Positions 63,565 through 64,000 of a DNA stretch of 64,000 nt are shown here, piece after piece. Under the pieces are notes generated by a model. It was not told the DNA's origin. It did not search any database and was given only the letters and a program-made list of their open reading frames with translations. Both the position numbers and the translations under genes were made by a program. The stretch covers positions 5,873,785 through 5,937,784 of the forward strand of contig JARUPZ010000026.1 of the NCBI GenBank assembly GCA_031213475.1, read 5' to 3'. Numbering within the stretch: the first letter of the stretch is position 1; each line of letters opens with the position of its first letter. The stretch comes from Nereocystis luetkeana. Its lineage: Eukaryota > Sar > Phaeophyceae > Laminariales > Laminariaceae.

Positions 63565-64000
63565 ACCAAATATCCAAGTCAAGTTCAACGGTGGAATCCC
63601 AAAATCCAAAACTGAAATCAATTTCATGAATGGTAAATCAAAGTCCAAACTCAAATCCGCGAGAAACCTGAATATCAAATAATACCAAAATTCTAAATCT
63701 TTGGTCTCAAACGGAAAAAACCACACTCTCAGTTCCAAAATCCAACCCATGAATTTATTACTAAATAGTAAAGAGCTACCAAATCCAAGAAAGTCTCCAC
63801 TCAGAAAACTCTGTCAACTAACCTACTCCTCTCCGTCAAGAAAATAACTCATGTATCTAGTATCACCAAATCCAAGAAATCCCCACCCACCCAATAAAAG
63901 TCAACTCATATACATACATGATGAAGTTCCTGTGGAAACGGAAAGCGTCTTTCGGAAGGGGTTTCGTCAAGAAAAAACGGCATGTTGGTATTCCGACTTC
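63565..64000. other. AAATCCAA-rich spacer
   Basis: Low-complexity sequence with repeated AAATCCAA/AAGTCCAA. ACCAAATCCAAGAAA occurs at about 63778 and 63865, suggesting a local duplication of about 88 bases. No gene seen. Confidence 0.4.

Overview
The window looks like a repeat-packed nuclear segment from a eukaryote, most likely an alga or other protist. A stramenopile-type lineage is a guess from the style of its Copia, Gypsy and tyrosine-recombinase elements; nothing here proves it. I recognise no conserved host gene. Almost every supportable feature is a transposable element, a relic of one, or a short repeat family. There are no operons, CRISPR arrays or bacterial signals.

Layout. 1-14.7 kb: relics (tyrosine recombinase, LINE 3' ends) and many short DNA-transposon derivatives (a 111-bp family, a TTAA-flanked family, Harbinger-like elements, a fold-back element). 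14.7-18.4 kb: a decayed Copia element with LTR pieces around an unrecognised ORF and a broken RT-RNase H. 19.1-22.2 kb: a GC-rich, long reverse-transcriptase ORF. 22.6-24.9 kb: a tRNA-derived SINE, a 111-bp MITE and a LINE relic. 24,972-31,632: a nearly intact Copia element on the plus strand. 31.6-40.4 kb: spacer with a purine-rich repeat tract, a long (GTT)n array, a large imperfect palindrome, a LINE 3' end and a second full SINE. 40,398-47,178: a second copy of the same Copia family on the minus strand, with LTRs that look identical and inserted into another tRNA-like repeat. 51.8-57.7 kb: a decayed chromodomain-type Gypsy element on the minus strand, itself hit by a SINE. 58-63.1 kb: a diverged tandem array of roughly 270-bp units, split by nested insertions.

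How it works together. The two Copia copies share an unusual arrangement. Gag-protease-integrase is separated from reverse transcriptase-RNase H by one in-frame UAG followed by CAA CCA, which fits the UAG-CAR-YYA read-through consensus. The shared stop, two open flanking frames, 5-bp target duplications and matching LTRs suggest a recently mobile family that may use stop-codon read-through to set the RT level. Each copy also has its own lesion: a lost zinc-knuckle His in copy 1 and a nonsense codon between protease and integrase in copy 2. Short palindromic TACC(A/T)GGTA motifs recur far above chance and, in some places, look like small insertions relative to related repeat copies.
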